Shown: in pieces, positions 1-8,667 of the stretch
How positions within the stretch are numbered: the stretch's first letter is position 1
How the letters are laid out: each line of letters opens with the position of its first letter
NCBI GenBank assembly: GCA_030060845.1
Contig: CP094379.1
Location: 317,737-381,736 of the forward strand
Length of the DNA stretch: 64,000 nucleotides
Direction: 5' to 3'
Origin: Candidatus Midichloria sp.
GTDB taxonomy: Bacteria; Pseudomonadota; Alphaproteobacteria; Rickettsiales; Midichloriaceae
Notes under the pieces: model-generated
What the model was told of the DNA's origin: nothing
Database searches by the model: none
Seen by the model: only the letters and a program-made list of their open reading frames with translations
Position numbers and translations under genes: made by a program

Positions 1-9
1 ACAAACCAA

Positions 10-255
10 GATAAAAGCAAAATTTACCTAATATGTAACAATGCTGGATATCGTAAGTCAAAAAAATAAAAGAATATCTACAAAATAGCAGGATAGAACT
101 ATTATCTTTGCCTCCATATAATCATAATTTAGATCTAATTGAGTAATTATGGAAATTTATGTATTGGTATAGTTACAAATAATAAATTTTATGCAAATTT
201 TGAATTATTTGCTAATCCTTTAAACAGCAATTCTTTGAAAGTATTCCTAAGGACA
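10..255 (+). pseudogene. IS630-family transposase remnant (C-terminal DDE part)
   Basis: Conceptual translation in shifting frames gives the end of an IS630 transposase. The stretch KIYLICNNAGYRKSK at 19-63 corresponds to the family's LDNAxxHKS block, with the catalytic Asp changed to Asn. It is followed by LLSLPPYNHNLDLIE at 99-143, matching the LPPYSPDLNPIE block that holds the catalytic Glu. A frameshift lies in the A-run near 61-66, a TAA stop sits at 144-146, and another shift falls near 178. The rest reads NKFYANFELF, typical of the family's C-terminus. No inverted repeat is visible. The element is dead and runs off the left edge of the window. Confidence 0.75.
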
Positions 256-261
256 GATCTG

Positions 262-556
262 CTTCTTTAATAAAAAGTATACTCGTAAAAGAAGACCTGC
301 CAGATAACATATGTGCCTGACCTGCATTGGACTTACTACTTGGATCAGCCACCACATACCCCAATAAATTAAATCATTTTTACCATCTCCATTGATATAG
401 CAACCAAATTTCCTACCCAATCCTCGTCCCGCAATATCATTTCTGCAATATCATTAATAAATATCCCCAAGAGTTGTTGAACTTAGAAGGGACGATAATT
501 CAAAAACACTACTCATCATAAGATAAACCCCAAGTTATAGAGCTGTTTCACTATTA
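262..556 (-). pseudogene. FG-GAP (integrin-alpha-like) repeat protein remnant
   Basis: The minus strand, read across frameshifts, gives GRGLGRKFGCYINGDGKNDL (about 376-440) and then VVADPSSKSNAGQAHMLSG (about 295-350). This is the order of an FG-GAP repeat: G-x-G-D-x-NGDGKNDL-x-V-G-A, then ADPxGKSNAGQxYVxFG. The NGDGxxD segment is the usual Ca2+-binding loop. A further segment near 470-510 (FELSSLLSSTTLGDI) fits the linker between repeats. Such proteins are large secreted or surface adhesins. Only about one and a half repeats remain, in at least three frames. The family call rests on the motif alone. Confidence 0.55.
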
Positions 557-898
557 AGCACGTCTTGTTAATTTTAGCGGTTAATTAAAGCAATAACTCA
601 CCCTATAGTCAAGTTACTGCGCTTTTAATTTCTTGGGCTATTTTTTTGATTGAATATCATAGACAGCACCTACATTTAAAGCGCTACAGCGTACAATTAC
701 CATACCTACTAATAATTAGTCAATACTCATTTAATATGTTTTTTAAATATTGCATTAATTATACCTACTTACTTTACGCGAAGCATGATAAAATTCCAAA
801 ATTTGATATTGAGAATCAAACTTACCATTGAAGAATATCATTGACGTGGCAATCAAAAAGTAAGATATTTGCAGCTAACTAAATTTGGGTTAGGGTTT
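557..898. other. Non-coding stretch upstream of valS
   Basis: This is AT-rich sequence with no convincing reading frame. A 61-codon open frame at 646-831 has no recognisable content. The valS promoter must lie here, but no -35/-10 pair stands out. Confidence 0.4.
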
Positions 899-3358
899 AT
901 GTTTGAAAAGCGTTATAATCATAAGACAATAGAAAAAAAGTGGCAGGATTATTGGTATAGTAACGCTATATACAATTGGAATCAAAATATAGATCGAAAA
1001 AATACTTTTATAATAGATACTCCTCCCCCCACAGTGTCAGGGTTTTTACATATGGGGCATATGTATAGCTATGCTCAAGCAGATTTTGTAGCCAGATTCC
1101 AAAGGATGAGTGGAAAAAATGTATTTTTCCCGATTGGATTTGATGATAATGGCCTACCCACTGAACGCTTGGTAGAGAAAGAGCATGATTTAAGAGCTGC
1201 CAAAATAGATAAAATTGATCTTAATAAAATCTCTCAAGAAGTCGTAAAAAAATACGAGAAAGAATTCAGAAACCTCTTTAAATCAACCGCCTTTAGTTTT
1301 GACTGGAGTCAAGAATATCAAACAATTAGTAATAGAACTCGAAAACTATCCCAAATGTCTTTTATTGATCTATACCGTAAAAATTTGCTTTATAGAAGGC
1401 ATGCTCCAACTTTTTGGGATCCAGTTGATCAAACTGCAATTGCGCAAGCAGAAATTGAAGATAAAGAGCAGGCTGGTATAATGTCAGAAATACAATTTCA
1501 GACTCCAGGCGGTCATAAATTAGTGATCGCAACAACAAGGCCAGAATTATTACCAGCTTGCGCAGCAATTCTCTATCATCAGGCTGATCCAAGATATAAA
1601 AATTTAAAAAATAAACAGGCCATTGTACCAATTTTTGGGCACCAAGTACCAATTATTAGCGATGAAGATGTGGAACAAGATAAGGGAACTGGCCTTGTGA
1701 TGTGCTGCACCTTTGGCAATATTCAGGATATACACTGGTGGCAAAAATATAATTTAGAATTAAAAGAGTGTATAAACAAGTTTGGTCGAATGCAGAATGC
1801 CGGTAAGCTTAATGGCTTAAAAATTAAAATCGCAAGAGAAAAAATCTTAGATATATTAAAAGAAATGAAATTGATCTTAGGCCAAAACGAAGTCTTAAGA
1901 GCTGTGAAATGTGCGGAGCGATCTGGAGCTCCACTCGAAATTATTCCCACCTCTCAATGGTATATTTCCATTGTTAATAAAAAAGGAGTTCTATTGGATC
2001 AAGCGAACAAATGCAAGTGGCACCCAGAATACATGAAGCTGCGCCTAGAAAACTGGATTAAAGGTTTAAATCAAGATTGGTGCATTTCAAGACAGCGCTA
2101 TTTTGGTGTGCCCTTTCCAATTTGGTATTCAAGAAGGCCTGGCGAAGAAGGCAAAATATTATTGGCTGACATTAGTCAATTACCTGTTGATCCTCTCAGA
2201 GATTTGCCATCTGGTTATAAAGCAGACGAAGTTACACCAGAACTAGATATCATGGACACTTGGGCTACTAGTTCACTAACTCCACAACTCTCAAGTTGGG
2301 GAATCAGTAATGAAATAGCTATTGATTATGATAGACATGAAAAACTATTTCCAGCAGATTTAAGACCTCAAGCACATGAAATTATAAGGACATGGGCTTT
2401 TACTACTATAGTTAAATCCCTTTATCATCAAAATACTATCCCTTGGCACAATATTATGATTAGTGGATGGTGTATGGCTGCTGATAAAAGTAAGATGAGC
2501 AAGTCAAAAGGAAATGTAGTCACCCCGCAGAAATTAATTGAGGAAAAAAGTGCTGATACTGTGAGATATTGGGCAGCAAATTCAAAATTAGGGTCAGATA
2601 TTGTATACTCTGAAGAAGCTTTTAAATTAGGACACCGATTGATCAATAAAATATGGAATATAGCTAAATTTTGTTCTATACATTTACCTAAGCTGGTAGA
2701 ATCATCTATTTCAATAAAGGGTTCAATTGAAACCAGAACTATCAATCAATCTCTCGATTTTTGGATTTTAACTAAATTAAAAAAGGTTATAAAATTAGCT
2801 ACTAAACATTTTGAGAACTTTGAATATTGGGATGCTAAAAATGTTATAGAAGAATTTTTTTGGAAAGATTATTGTAATAACTATATAGAGCTCGCAAAGC
2901 ATAGGTTGTATAATGATAACAAAATTTCTGAACAGCAAAGCGGAGTGGCCACGATAAAACACTCACTCTCCGCAATACTTAAGTTGTTCGCCCCTTTTAT
3001 ACCACATTTAACCGAAGAAATTTATCAAACACTATTTCCTCATGAGTTGGTTTCAATACATCAACAAGGCAGTTGGCCAAAATTTGATAACCTAAATATA
3101 AATGAGAATCATATATTAATAGGCAATACTACTGTGGCTCTACTAGATTTAGTCAGAAAATCAAAATCTTTATTAAATATTTCAGTTGCCAAAGAAGTAG
3201 AACTAATTGAAATAGTAACAAATTTATCTAATATTGATTTGCTGACAGATTTTAAAAATGCAGTTAATGCCAAACAAATAAAATTAGTTAACGAGTTACC
3301 TGAAGAGGCTTTAAGATCTGAATGTGGATATCATGCAGTAAAACTACATTTAAAATAA
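899..3358 (+). CDS. valS: Valyl-tRNA synthetase, archaeal/rickettsial type
   Basis: A class I aminoacyl-tRNA synthetase that charges tRNA-Val in the cytoplasm. The HIGH-type signature is HMGH in PPPTVSGFLHMGHMYSYAQ near the N-terminus, and the second signature is KMSKSKGNVV near residue 540. Between them lies the CP1 editing domain (TTRPELLPACAA). The C-terminal 250 residues are the helical anticodon-binding domain. The protein is 819 aa and lacks the long C-terminal coiled coil of the usual bacterial ValRS, which is the known rickettsial/archaeal form. I chose ATG 899 because the family starts close to the FEKRYNHKTIEKKW block; an in-frame TTG at 869 would add ten residues. It overlaps the next gene by 37 nt. 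Confidence 0.96.
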   Translation: MFEKRYNHKTIEKKWQDYWYSNAIYNWNQNIDRKNTFIIDTPPPTVSGFLHMGHMYSYAQADFVARFQRMSGKNVFFPIGFDDNGLPTERLVEKEHDLRAAKIDKIDLNKISQEVVKKYEKEFRNLFKSTAFSFDWSQEYQTISNRTRKLSQMSFIDLYRKNLLYRRHAPTFWDPVDQTAIAQAEIEDKEQAGIMSEIQFQTPGGHKLVIATTRPELLPACAAILYHQADPRYKNLKNKQAIVPIFGHQVPIISDEDVEQDKGTGLVMCCTFGNIQDIHWWQKYNLELKECINKFGRMQNAGKLNGLKIKIAREKILDILKEMKLILGQNEVLRAVKCAERSGAPLEIIPTSQWYISIVNKKGVLLDQANKCKWHPEYMKLRLENWIKGLNQDWCISRQRYFGVPFPIWYSRRPGEEGKILLADISQLPVDPLRDLPSGYKADEVTPELDIMDTWATSSLTPQLSSWGISNEIAIDYDRHEKLFPADLRPQAHEIIRTWAFTTIVKSLYHQNTIPWHNIMISGWCMAADKSKMSKSKGNVVTPQKLIEEKSADTVRYWAANSKLGSDIVYSEEAFKLGHRLINKIWNIAKFCSIHLPKLVESSISIKGSIETRTINQSLDFWILTKLKKVIKLATKHFENFEYWDAKNVIEEFFWKDYCNNYIELAKHRLYNDNKISEQQSGVATIKHSLSAILKLFAPFIPHLTEEIYQTLFPHELVSIHQQGSWPKFDNLNINENHILIGNTTVALLDLVRKSKSLLNISVAKEVELIEIVTNLSNIDLLTDFKNAVNAKQIKLVNELPEEALRSECGYHAVKLHLK

Positions 3359-3870
3359 TATTTATTGCCATGAATATTATTTTTCATCTAAGTGTAACAG
3401 CCCAAGCTAAAAGCGAGCTACCCACCCCAAGGTTTGTTTCGATTAAATCAAACAAGATAAATTTACGAAGCGGCCCTGGGAATAGTTATCCAATTAAATT
3501 TATCTATAAATTCAAGAATTATCCTCTTGAGATTATTGCTGAGTTTGAACATTGGCGTTTAGTTAAAGATAATGAGGGTAGCCAAGGGTGGGTCCATCAA
3601 AGCTTGTTAAGCGGTTCAAGATATGTTTTAATAAAAGACAATAAATTAACTGAAAAAGAGTTAAAATTCCAAACCCTAAAGGATCAAGCAATAATTTTTA
3701 GGTTACCAGATGAAACATCACATCCAGTACTTATGGCAGAAATTGGTGTTGTAGCCAAAGTTAAGAAATGCTTAGGAAATTGGTGTCAAATTGAATTGGA
3801 AAAAAAGCGCGGGTGGATAAAAAAGATTAATTTGTGGGGAATATATGAACATGAGTTATTTGACAAATAA
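3322..3870 (+). CDS. Exported protein with bacterial SH3 domains
   Basis: 182 aa. The N-terminus is basic and then hydrophobic (TFKIIFIAMNIIFHLSVTAQA), with a likely signal peptidase site after AQA near residue 30, so the product is probably periplasmic. Residues 39-97 form a bacterial SH3 (SH3b) domain with the typical INLRSGPGNSYP start and GWVHQSLL end. Residues 110-175 look like a second, weaker SH3 unit ending in KRGWIKKINLWGIY. Such proteins are common in alphaproteobacteria and are thought to bind cell-wall material, but the exact role is unknown. ATG 3322 overlaps valS. ATG 3370 would leave an unusually short signal sequence without the Lys, so the upstream start is favoured. It also overlaps rpiB, which suggests translational coupling. 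Confidence 0.8.
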   Translation: MWISCSKTTFKIIFIAMNIIFHLSVTAQAKSELPTPRFVSIKSNKINLRSGPGNSYPIKFIYKFKNYPLEIIAEFEHWRLVKDNEGSQGWVHQSLLSGSRYVLIKDNKLTEKELKFQTLKDQAIIFRLPDETSHPVLMAEIGVVAKVKKCLGNWCQIELEKKRGWIKKINLWGIYEHELFDK

Positions 3871-4288
3871 CTTATTAATAGCAAACGACCATGCAGGGTT
3901 TGTTTTAAAAAAATATTTGTTATCAAAGTTTACTGCAAAAGGTTTTAAAATTGAAGATATGGGAAGTTATTCCGATGATCCTGTTGACTATCCAGATCTT
4001 GCAAAAGATTTATGTATTAAAATGACTACTTCCGTATCCAATTTTGGAATACTAATATGCAGTAGTGGCATTGGAATGAGTATAGCTGCTAACAGATACC
4101 CTTATATAAGAGCTGCACTCTGCTGTTCAAATGAAATGGCAAAACTTGCGCGCCAACATAATGATGCTAATGTATTGGTCTTAGGAAGCAAATTTATAAC
4201 TCTAGAACAAGCTTTAGAAATGACTGCTACATTTCTATCAATAAAACTCGAAGGCAACAGGCATATAGCAAGAGTTAAAAAGCTCTGA
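3845..4288 (+). CDS. rpiB: Ribose-5-phosphate isomerase B
   Basis: Interconverts ribulose-5-phosphate and ribose-5-phosphate (non-oxidative pentose phosphate route, supplying ribose for nucleotides). 147 aa, the normal length for the RpiB/LacAB family. Visible motifs are ANDHAGF at the N-terminus, DPVDYPD, the active-site Cys region ICSSGIGMSIAANR, and HNDANVLVLG near the C-terminus. The start overlaps the SH3-protein gene by 26 nt, and ATG 3851 is an alternative two codons downstream. The partner enzyme of the same pathway, ribulose-phosphate 3-epimerase, is present only as a pseudogene near 40 kb. Confidence 0.95.
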   Translation: MNMSYLTNNLLIANDHAGFVLKKYLLSKFTAKGFKIEDMGSYSDDPVDYPDLAKDLCIKMTTSVSNFGILICSSGIGMSIAANRYPYIRAALCCSNEMAKLARQHNDANVLVLGSKFITLEQALEMTATFLSIKLEGNRHIARVKKL

Positions 4289-4424
4289 TTTATATATATT
4301 TCTTTAATTTGAAGTATTAGCAGATATACAGAATTGCTTGCACAATTTTCCTCCAAAACACGTTATCCTGTGAGTGCATTCATTCATCAAATCTTCTAGA
4401 GGTATAGTAAGTGTTAGCAATCAG

Positions 4425-4610
4425 GTTGAACCAAGAAAGGATTGTGATATACTATCATCTATAAATGGAGAGGTATAGAATAGAGAGTTTATTTGCTAAG
4501 ATTAAAACAAACTGTAGATTAGCTATGCGATTTGATAAACTTCATACTACTTTCTTTAGATTTATTACTTTATCTCTTATTAAAACTTCAGGGTTGTTAA
4601 TAGTCCTATT
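4425..4610 (+). mobile_element. IS5-family transposase C-terminal fragment (copy 1)
   Basis: The open frame from 4465 starts MERYRIESLFAKIKTNCRLA and continues MRFDKLHTTFFRFITLSLIK. This matches the conserved IS5 C-terminus (KWRHRIENLFGRIK...RLAMRFDKL), where the Glu of RIE is the last catalytic acidic residue. Only the tail is present; 4425-4464 is eroded. The same tail occurs on the minus strand at 39757-39855 and at 53531-53698. Copies 1 and 2 also share the sequence just past the coding end (TTCAGGGTTGTTAA), which may belong to the element's terminus. Confidence 0.7.
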
Positions 4611-5590
4611 ATATTCAGTAAGAGTATTATTTAGTTCCGCTCTCATTGTTTTAATAATATTAATAAAAACTTTAGAAGATATAAGCTGATCAAAGGGCTT
4701 ATCATTTTGTACTTCTATAATAGATTTGCTAAGGTTGTATTGTATTATATTTGCCTATAATGAATGCAGCTCTTTTTCGAGTTATGCTTCCCTTCCCTTT
4801 TTTTAATGTATCCATTTAAATTACCCTTAAATGCCTTAGAATCAAGATCGATCCTTATCCACTCTACTTGCGTATTTTTTACCATTACCAAAATGCTTGC
4901 TGTCTTCCCTATAAATCTTTTCCTTTTAAGGTTTTCAAGCTGCTTTTAGTAGCCCCTATCCTAGCATATAAAGGCTTTAAAGATTTATCTAATTCTACTG
5001 CTCTCTTGGCTCTTTAGCAAGCTCTTAAAAAAATCTGTTTTTAAAGATTGGAGAGTGCTTACTAATTTATCTTATGAGATATTACTTCTCTCTAAAGCTT
5101 TAGCAAATTTTTATCTGCTATAGGTTAAGCTGTAGCAAGAAAATTTTTAGTTGCTTCACTACTACAATTAACTTTATATTTTCTGTGCTCATTTTTTTTA
5201 AAATTACTTGTGAATTTTGCGATTGAATCTGTTCTCTAATTACTTTAGTCAGTCTCATCATAATGATATCTTTTTTATCTTGATTTAAACTTAGAGGCTA
5301 ACAATATATTTGAATTCTCATTTTCAATAACTAGGGAGACTTCAGAGTCAAGTTCTGCGTAGGTTGTAGCTTTTGTTCTGATTGGGTTTAAACATTGTTT
5401 GCAATAGCAGCAGCAAACTCTCCAATGATACCTACAGAGTCTGGATCATAACCTACCCACTTTCTTAATCTACGAAAGCTATCGATCTTTTGACTGATAA
5501 AACTTTACCTACTGTTTTCTTCCTTTATCATTTGCTGATTTGGGTTTTTACCACTCGTTTTATTTCTAGAACTTTTAAAAATAGAAAAAA
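4611..5590 (-). pseudogene. Unrecognised decayed minus-strand gene(s)
   Basis: Protein-like segments appear on the minus strand in alternating frames, separated by stops. They include FRRLRKWVGYDPDSVGIIGE followed by FAAAIANN (about 5400-5480), MRLTKVIREQIQSQNSQVI (about 5200-5255), DKLVSTLQSLKTDFFKSLL (about 5020-5075), TQVEWIRIDLDSKAFKGNL (about 4815-4875) and SIIEVQNDKPFDQLISSKVF (about 4670-4730). Together they suggest one or two genes broken by many indels and cut at the lower end by the IS5 fragment. I do not recognise the family. No intact start, stop or ribosome-binding site can be assigned. Confidence 0.4.
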
Positions 5591-5682
5591 TGAACACACC
5601 ATACTGAAAATAAATTACTAATAAATAACAACTATTTCAGTATCGGCCAAAAAGCAATAATATATTGAAAAATATTAATAAT

Positions 5683-6009
5683 TCACTTCTTTACTCCGAA
5701 GCTTAAGCCAGCAAATTTACTGTTAAATTTAGCAACTTCACTATTTTTAGTGTTAACATATCCAGACTCTTTAGTCCAGGCAGGATGGGTTTTTGGATCA
5801 ATGTCGAGTCTTAAAGAAGTATTTTTATAAGTCGAGCAGACCTTAAAAGTTGTACCATCAGTTTGAGTAATTTCTATCTCACGGTAATTATGATGCATTG
5901 TTCCTCTTTTAACCTTCTTCATCGCAGCAGCATTTATATTTTCAGCATTAGCTACAATAGCTTGTTTTTTAGGAGATTCTTTAACAGCTGTTGCTTTTTT
6001 AGTTACCAT
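5683..6009 (-). CDS. rpmE: 50S ribosomal protein bL31 with an N-terminal extension
   Basis: Large-subunit ribosomal protein. The C-terminal 75 residues match rickettsial bL31: HHNYREIEITQ, then DIDPKTHPAWTKESGYV and KFNSKFAGLSFGVKK. The zinc-binding CxxC of some L31 proteins is absent, as in the Rickettsia form. At 108 aa the frame is about 30 residues longer than usual, with a Lys/Ala-rich N-terminus. No Shine-Dalgarno sequence is seen at 6009. The ATG at the MKKVKRG position (residue 30, about 5922) would give a normal-length protein, so the true start is open. It is divergent from ssb. Confidence 0.85.
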   Translation of the reverse strand: MVTKKATAVKESPKKQAIVANAENINAAAMKKVKRGTMHHNYREIEITQTDGTTFKVCSTYKNTSLRLDIDPKTHPAWTKESGYVNTKNSEVAKFNSKFAGLSFGVKK

Positions 6010-6079
6010 AAGCCAAATAATTTAAAACAAACTTGAAGGCAAAAAATACACCTAAGAAGCCTTTTAATCAAGATGATTT

Positions 6080-6108
6080 TTGTAAATTATATAAAAATTG
6101 TGTAAAAT
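6080..6108 (+). promoter_or_regulatory. Candidate sigma-70 promoter for ssb
   Basis: TTGTAA (6080-6085) and TAAAAT (6103-6108) are spaced by 17 bp, a good match to -35 and -10 boxes, about 85 bp upstream of the ssb start in the rpmE/ssb divergent region. The AT-richness of the genome makes chance matches likely. Confidence 0.35.
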
Positions 6109-6194
6109 GTGTAAAAAAGTTGTAACTCATCATTGACTTTAGCTTGTATAAAGGTCTAATAGAATACGAAAGTAGGTTTTATGTTTATAGAAAT

Positions 6195-6662
6195 ATGGCT
6201 GGCAGTTTAAATAAAGTAACATTAATCGGAAATGTAGGGAGAGACCCAGAAATCCGTACCACACAAGATGGAAGAGAAATTGCATCTTTTTCGTTAGCAA
6301 CCTCAGACGCATGGCGTGACAAGGGTAGCGGTGAAAAAAAGGAAAAAGTTGAATGGCATAAGGTAGTAATTTTTCAACCATATTTAGTTAGTGTGGTAAG
6401 AAGTTATGTGCATAAGGGTTCAAAAATTTACATAGAAGGATCATTGCAAACTAGAAAGTGGACTGATACAAATGGAGTTGAGAAGTATGCTACAGAAGTT
6501 GTTTTACAATCTTACAGTGGCACTTTATTGTTGCTTGATGCGCGCCCGACTGATGAAAGCAACTTTGATGAAGCAAAGAATTTAACTTCGTCTTCTGCTC
6601 AAGGAGAAAGAAGTAAACCTTACCAAATTGAAGAAATTGATGATGATGAAATTCCTTTTTAG
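6195..6662 (+). CDS. ssb: Single-stranded DNA-binding protein
   Basis: Coats single-stranded DNA during replication, recombination and repair. 155 aa. The OB-fold begins at SLNKVTLIGNVGRDPEIR and includes VEWHKVVIFQ and GSKIYIEGSLQTRKW. It is followed by an acidic disordered tail ending in DDDEIPF, the conserved tip that recruits partner proteins. I chose ATG 6195 because the family begins within a few residues of SLNKVTL; an in-frame ATG at 6144 would add 17 unrelated residues. Two pseudogenes follow directly on the same strand, so ssb may have been the first gene of a now-decayed run. Confidence 0.96.
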   Translation: MAGSLNKVTLIGNVGRDPEIRTTQDGREIASFSLATSDAWRDKGSGEKKEKVEWHKVVIFQPYLVSVVRSYVHKGSKIYIEGSLQTRKWTDTNGVEKYATEVVLQSYSGTLLLLDARPTDESNFDEAKNLTSSSAQGERSKPYQIEEIDDDEIPF

Positions 6663-6929
6663 AAAGAAATATAGACTAGGAGTTGGAATAATTCTCTTAA
6701 ATCAAAAAAAGCAAGTATTTATTGGACAGAAACTTATCAAAGGAATTACAATCAAATTTATGGAATTGCCAATATGTTAGGCATATAAAAGCAGAACGGC
6801 TCAGATTTATAATATGGAAATGGATTAAATTTACTGATTTGCCAAGTATTTATAGTGTATTTTAAGAAACAACTTTATTTAGATTTAGTTAAAGAATTTA
6901 GACCTAAGGTAAAAACTTGGCATTATTAA
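6663..6929 (+). pseudogene. rppH: RNA pyrophosphohydrolase (Nudix) pseudogene
   Basis: The 5' part reads KKYRLGVGIILLNQKKQVFI, then GQKL, the N-terminal strand of RppH/NudH. The 3' part, in another frame after an indel near 6855, reads FIIWKWIKFTDLPS and then IVYFKKQLYLDLVKEF, the conserved RppH C-terminus. The middle is missing: no Nudix box (GGIDxGE...REexEE) can be found, and 267 nt remain of about 480. RppH removes the 5' pyrophosphate from mRNA to trigger decay. The deletion of the catalytic helix means this copy is dead. Confidence 0.65.
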
Positions 6930-7780
6930 TGAGTTTGATTTCGTTCTACCTATCTTTTATAATACAAAAGTTATCCCTTCCTTACTGAAAATACATAGCA
7001 TAAATTTGCAAAAATTAACGCTTCTTTAAATATGGTGCGCCAAATTAATGACAGTAGCTGACAAGTTATGGTCAAGGCGAGGCTGGCACACTTAGAGCTA
7101 AGGTCCATAAAAAAGATGCAAGCAGTAACCACATAATTATTGATTTTTTAAGATCTGCTAAGGAGATCTTTTAAAAATATTAAAATCAGGGGCCATGCCA
7201 TTACCCCCCCTATATAAAAAGAGAAAGTACCAATGTAAATGATTTTGAAAGTTACCAAATCGTTTTCTCAAAGCATTATGGCGCTTTTGCCGCTCCCACT
7301 GCAGGATTTACTTCACACAAAATTTGTTAGAAAAATTGTTAAAAAGGGGGTGAATATTCAATTTTTGACACTACATGTTGGCCTAAACACATTTGCTTCT
7401 GTAAAGATTCAAAATATTGAAGATCATAAAACGCATACCAAAAAATTTTCCTTAAACAAGGCCGCTTGTGATGCAGTAAATCACACAAAGCAACCTGATA
7501 ACAAAGTTGTTTGCGTTAGTATTACAACTATGCAAGTACTAGAAAGCTTTGCAATCAATAATAAGGTTGCTCCTCAAATATGAGAAAGAACTATATTTAT
7601 AAAAACAGGTCATAAATTTCAAATTGCCGATGCTCTCATAACTAATTTCCACCTACCAAAATCTACTTTATTAGTTTGGTCTCTGCTTTTATTGAGAATA
7701 CAAATGTCGCTAAAGTTTACCAACACACAATAGAGCAAAGATATAGATTTCTTCTCATATGGAGATGCTTGTTATTTTAG
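6930..7780 (+). pseudogene. queA: S-adenosylmethionine:tRNA ribosyltransferase-isomerase pseudogene
   Basis: QueA makes epoxyqueuosine in tRNA. Pieces line up along the family in order: EFDFVLP (6931), YNTKVIP (about 6962), YGAFAAPTAGF (about 7279-7311), GVNIQFLTLHVGLNTFASVK (within the open frame 7239-7583), then [15 protein letters not shown] (about 7632-7676) and FFSYGDACYF (about 7748-7780). Several indels and a stop after VAPQI separate them, and the N-terminal third is shortened. The enzyme cannot be made from this copy. Confidence 0.8.
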
Positions 7781-7789
7781 TAAACTAAC

Positions 7790-8345
7790 TTAAAAATTAA
7801 GCTTAAGCCCTAAGTTAATAGTATGAAAAATTTTAGGCAATTTAATTATGAGAGTTTTAGGGTAGACCATAGCATTTAGCAAATCTTCATTAAAATTAAT
7901 TAAATCTGCTTTTTTAGTGTTGTAATTAATGTCGTAAGCGAGCTGCAGTTGAACTAATGGGTTAATATTATAAATAATACCAAATGCCACTTTGAAGAAA
8001 ATTAAATCGTTACTTTTACCCCGAAAGAATTCTGGCTTGCAGCTGAAGTCGCAACGTGATGATAACCAACTCCATCTCCTACAAATTAGCTAAATTAGCT
8101 AAATTCAGCGTCTTTTTTAGAATCATAAAAGCAGCTAGTTGCAATACTGAATTGGTATGCTTTAATTTTATCTACTGAGCTTAAAGAGTTACCTTGGTTA
8201 TCACCATAAATTTGTTATTTAGTGAATAGTTAAAGTTCACCTCCCATCTTAGGTTATCAGAAGAATAATATCCCAGGTAGATCCCTATAAGCATTCCCTT
8301 CATACCACCTTTTATATTTGATGAGTCTTTAAGTTATAGTAATTT
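7790..8345 (-). pseudogene. Outer-membrane beta-barrel (surface antigen) pseudogene
   Basis: Read on the minus strand over at least three frameshifts, the segments are GIYLGYYSSDNLRWEVNFNY, DKIKAYQFSIATSCFYDSKK, FVGDGVGYHHVATSA and VAFGIIYNINPLVQLQLAYD, ending PKIFHTINLGLKLNF with a terminal Phe. The alternating strand pattern, the FVGxGVGY turn and the C-terminal Phe are typical of Opa/MSP2-like outer-membrane barrels of Rickettsiales. The signal peptide and N-terminal strands are not found. The last 66 codons (7790-7990) are still open. The exact family is uncertain. Confidence 0.6.
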
Positions 8346-8667
8346 TAGTTGGCAATCCATTTACGCGCTCAACATAATACAAGGCAAACTTTTCGTAGAA
8401 AATGCTGTATCCTGAGTGAATTATCAAGTAGTTTCTAATAAAGTTAATAACCAGGCAATCCTGATCAACTACAGTAAATACATTCCTGATAGTTAAAAAT
8501 TTAATAAGAAGATTAAAAATACTCTCATTCTATTATAAAATATAATGTTTACAAAATAATAATAATGAGCCACTAGTGAATAGGTTAGCATTTTATTCAC
8601 CCTTAAGTTGAGTAAGCCTATATTTACCTAAATAATAAGCACTTATTAATGGTCATTTCTTCAAAAA
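8346..8667. other. Non-coding stretch between the barrel pseudogene and tatD
   Basis: AT-rich sequence with stops in all frames. It may hold the eroded 5' end of the outer-membrane protein gene. No RNA gene or terminator is evident. Confidence 0.3.

Noticed and set aside
646-831. 61-codon open frame upstream of valS
   Set aside because: No family resemblance, no ribosome-binding site, and composition like the surrounding non-coding DNA.
4338-4390. Possible repeat shared with 8387-8430 (TTTTC, AAAA, TATCCTG, ATCAA in the same order)
   Set aside because: The alignment needs gaps and many mismatches; too weak in AT-rich DNA to call.
4764-4949. 61-codon plus-strand frame in the 4.6-5.6 kb remnant
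   Set aside because: The minus strand of the same stretch gives a more protein-like reading (TQVEWIRIDLDSKAF), so the plus frame is probably a shadow.
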